From: Vulcanimicrobiota bacterium | Lineage (GTDB): Bacteria > Vulcanimicrobiota > Vulcanimicrobiia > Vulcanimicrobiales > Vulcanimicrobiaceae | Direction: 5' to 3' | NCBI GenBank assembly: GCA_014304965.1 | Contig: JACRTZ010000120.1 | Span: 1-15,466, forward strand | Length of the DNA: 15,466 nt | Part shown: positions 13,624-15,466 of the stretch, one piece after another | How positions within the stretch are numbered: position 1 is the first letter of the stretch | Layout: the number at the start of each line of letters is the position of its first letter | Notes under the pieces: generated by a model | Told to the model about the DNA's origin: nothing | What the model saw: only the letters and a program-made list of their open reading frames with translations | The model's database searches: none | Program-made: the position numbers and the translations under genes

Positions 13624-15466
13624 CTAGCCGCTCGCCCGCGCCTCCCGCTTGGTCACGCGATAGACGTCGCGAATATCTTTGAGGGTGCGGATGCGCTCCA
13701 GCACCTTGTGCAAGTGGTCCAAGTGCGAGATTTGCAAGGTCAGGCTGATCACGGCGATCCTGTCGCGCTTGACGCGAGCGGTCACGGACGACGCCGACGT
13801 CTTGAATTCCGAGCAAACGGCCATGACGTCTTGCAGCAGGCCGGGCCGGTCGAGGGCCTCCACCTCCACGTCAACCGCGTGCGACGACTGCTCCGTTTCC
13901 ACCCACGATGCTTGCAGAATACGTTCGGGCGACGCGGACATGTACGCCACATTCGGGCAGTCTGCGCGATGGACCGAAACGCCCTTGCCGATCGTGACGT
14001 ATCCCATGATCGGGTCGCCCGGCACGGGGCTGCAGCACTTCGAAACCCGTACCAGAACGTCGTCCACGCCCGCGATGCGTATGCCGCTCGAATTGCGCCC
14101 GGATTTTCGCGCAATAGGCGGACGCTGCAGCGCGGTGAAGTCCACCACGTTGGACGCCTTCAGTTCTTCTTTGAGTTTTATTACGACCGAGGTGGGCGAT
14201 GCGTCCCCGAAGCCGATCGCCGCGAACAGGTCCACCACGGAACCGTAGTTCATTCGTTTGGCGATCTTTTCGAGCAGCTCGCCGCGCGCGAGCTCGGGGC
14301 GCAGGTGCTCGCGCGCGACCTCGCGTTCCACCGCCTCTTGGCCGACGACGACGTTTTCGGTTTTGCGCTCGCGGCGGAACCACTGCTTGATCTTGTGCTT
14401 GGCACTCGAGGTGCGGACGACCGAGAGCCAGTCGAGCGACGGCCGCGAGCTCTTGTTGACCAGCACCTCGCAGATATCGCCGTTCTTCAACTGGTAGTCG
14501 AGCGGAACGATCTTGCCATTCACCTTAGCACCGACGCAATGGTTGCCGATGTCGGTGTGCACTTGGTATGCGAAGTCGAGCGGCGTGGCCGACGCGGAGA
14601 GCGAGAACACATCCCCCTTGGGCGAGAAGATGAACACCTGGTTTTCGAAAAGGTCGAGTTTCAGGCTCTCCATGAACGTGCGCGAGTCGCTGGTGTCGTT
14701 TTGCCATTCGAGAAGCGAACGAAGCCACGTCAGCTTGTGCTCGAAAGCGTCGGGCTTCGCGCCGCCTTCTTTATAGCGCCAGTGCGCCGCGATGCCGTAT
14801 TCACTCGTTCGATGCATTTCGAAGGTGCGAATCTGTATTTCCAGCGGATCGCCGTGCGGCCCGACGACCGTCGTGTGCAGCGACTGGTACATGTTGGGCT
14901 TGGGCATGGCGATGTAATCTTTGAAACGTCCCGGCAGCGGCTTCCAAATCGAATGGACCACGCCGAGCGAGCCATAGCAATCCTTGACCGATTCGACGAC
15001 GACGCGCACCGCGGTCAAATCATAGATCGTCGCGAAGTCGCGGCCTTTGCGCATTTTCGAGAAGATGGAGTAGAAATGCTTGGGGCGGCCGGTTACGTCG
15101 CCCTTGATACCAAGGCGTTCGAAATGGCGACGCAGTTCGGCGACCACGTTCTCGACGGCCGTTTCGCGTTCGCCGCGCTTCATGGCGACCCGCTCGGCGA
15201 TGTCGCGATACGCTTCGGGATCGAGATACCGCAGCGCTAAGTCTTCGAGATCCCACTTGATCTTCCAGATGCCCAGGCGATGCGCGATCGGCGCGTAGAT
15301 CTCGAGCGTCTCGCGCGCGATGCCCAGCTGCTTCTCGTCGGGCAAACTCGAGAGCGTGCGCATGTTGTGAAGACGGTCCGCGAGTTTGATGATGATCACG
15401 CGGATGTCCTTGGCCATCGCCATGAACATCTTGCGCAAGTTCTCGACTTGCGCGTCTTCTTTGGAT
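13624..15466 (-). CDS. rel: RelA/SpoT-family (p)ppGpp synthetase/hydrolase (N-terminus beyond window edge)
   Basis: The last 613 residues of a long RSH enzyme, which makes and degrades the stringent-response alarmone (p)ppGpp. The fragment opens in the end of the HD hydrolase domain (DIRVIIIKLADRLHNMRTL). The synthetase domain follows, with FYSIFSKMRKGRDFATIYDL, then GRFKDYIAMPKPNMYQSLHT and EIQIRTFEMHRTSEYGIAAH. A TGS domain (DVFSLSASATPLDFAYQVHT), a conserved Cys/His segment (SVHRADCPN) and a C-terminal ACT domain (VEALDRPGLLQDVMAVCSEF) complete it. The RFKD motif (14917-14928) is the RXKD form of bifunctional Rel/SpoT enzymes, not the EXDD of RelA-only synthetases. Full-length relatives are about 720-740 residues, so roughly 110-120 residues, including the first HD motifs, are missing. 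An exported hydrolase gene follows after three bases. Confidence 0.97.
   Translation of the reverse strand, partial: SKEDAQVENLRKMFMAMAKDIRVIIIKLADRLHNMRTLSSLPDEKQLGIARETLEIYAPIAHRLGIWKIKWDLEDLALRYLDPEAYRDIAERVAMKRGERETAVENVVAELRRHFERLGIKGDVTGRPKHFYSIFSKMRKGRDFATIYDLTAVRVVVESVKDCYGSLGVVHSIWKPLPGRFKDYIAMPKPNMYQSLHTTVVGPHGDPLEIQIRTFEMHRTSEYGIAAHWRYKEGGAKPDAFEHKLTWLRSLLEWQNDTSDSRTFMESLKLDLFENQVFIFSPKGDVFSLSASATPLDFAYQVHTDIGNHCVGAKVNGKIVPLDYQLKNGDICEVLVNKSSRPSLDWLSVVRTSSAKHKIKQWFRRERKTENVVVGQEAVEREVAREHLRPELARGELLEKIAKRMNYGSVVDLFAAIGFGDASPTSVVIKLKEELKASNVVDFTALQRPPIARKSGRNSSGIRIAGVDDVLVRVSKCCSPVPGDPIMGYVTIGKGVSVHRADCPNVAYMSASPERILQASWVETEQSSHAVDVEVEALDRPGLLQDVMAVCSEFKTSASSVTARVKRDRIAVISLTLQISHLDHLHKVLERIRTLKDIRDVYRVTKREARASG

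Noticed and set aside
13708..15240. 510-codon plus-strand open frame opposite rel
   Set aside because: It is antisense to the conserved synthetase, TGS and ACT domains of Rel; a shadow of codon bias.

Overview
This window is about 15.5 kb of GC-rich, gene-dense bacterial DNA. The AcrB-type RND pump and the signal-peptide-bearing exported proteins fit a diderm organism. The mix of genes reminds me of poorly cultured, high-GC soil lineages such as Candidatus Eremiobacterota, but nothing here proves that placement. No tRNA, rRNA, CRISPR array or insertion sequence is visible, and no gene-free stretch exceeds about 210 bases.

Left third (1-6863): a branched-chain-amino-acid-type ABC uptake operon (substrate-binding protein, then a LivH-like permease cut by the window edge) reads leftwards. 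A large MalT/LAL-type LuxR regulator reads rightwards from the same intergenic region. After it comes a tightly overlapped three-gene operon: an RraA/HMG-aldolase-like protein, a D-2-hydroxyacid dehydrogenase, and a second RraA-like protein. The regulator is bracketed by two copies of a perfect 22-bp sequence, each placed in the same orientation and at nearly the same distance ahead of one operon. The block contains a GGGGATGG core resembling the MalT box. This suggests one regulon: the regulator switches on uptake and breakdown of an unidentified organic acid or amino acid-like compound.

Middle (6864-8540): reading leftwards are rpsF and ssb, closed by a strong intrinsic terminator. Then comes a frameshifted 3' remnant of a cupin gene whose stop overlaps the start of an intact MmcQ/YjbR-family gene. 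The usual rpsR and rplI are not downstream of ssb. The rpsF leader has a candidate promoter and three hairpins.

Right half (8541-15466): a 1112-residue RND efflux pump without an adaptor or outer-membrane partner beside it, then a secreted protein of uncertain function. That protein's end overlaps, tail to tail, an exported SGNH/GDSL hydrolase. The hydrolase lies three bases behind a Rel/SpoT-type (p)ppGpp enzyme that runs off the right edge.

The main novelty candidate is the regulator with its paired operator-like sites and the two operons it may control. Other points of interest are the eroded cupin gene, the split of rpsF-ssb from rpsR, and the RNA structures ahead of rpsF.
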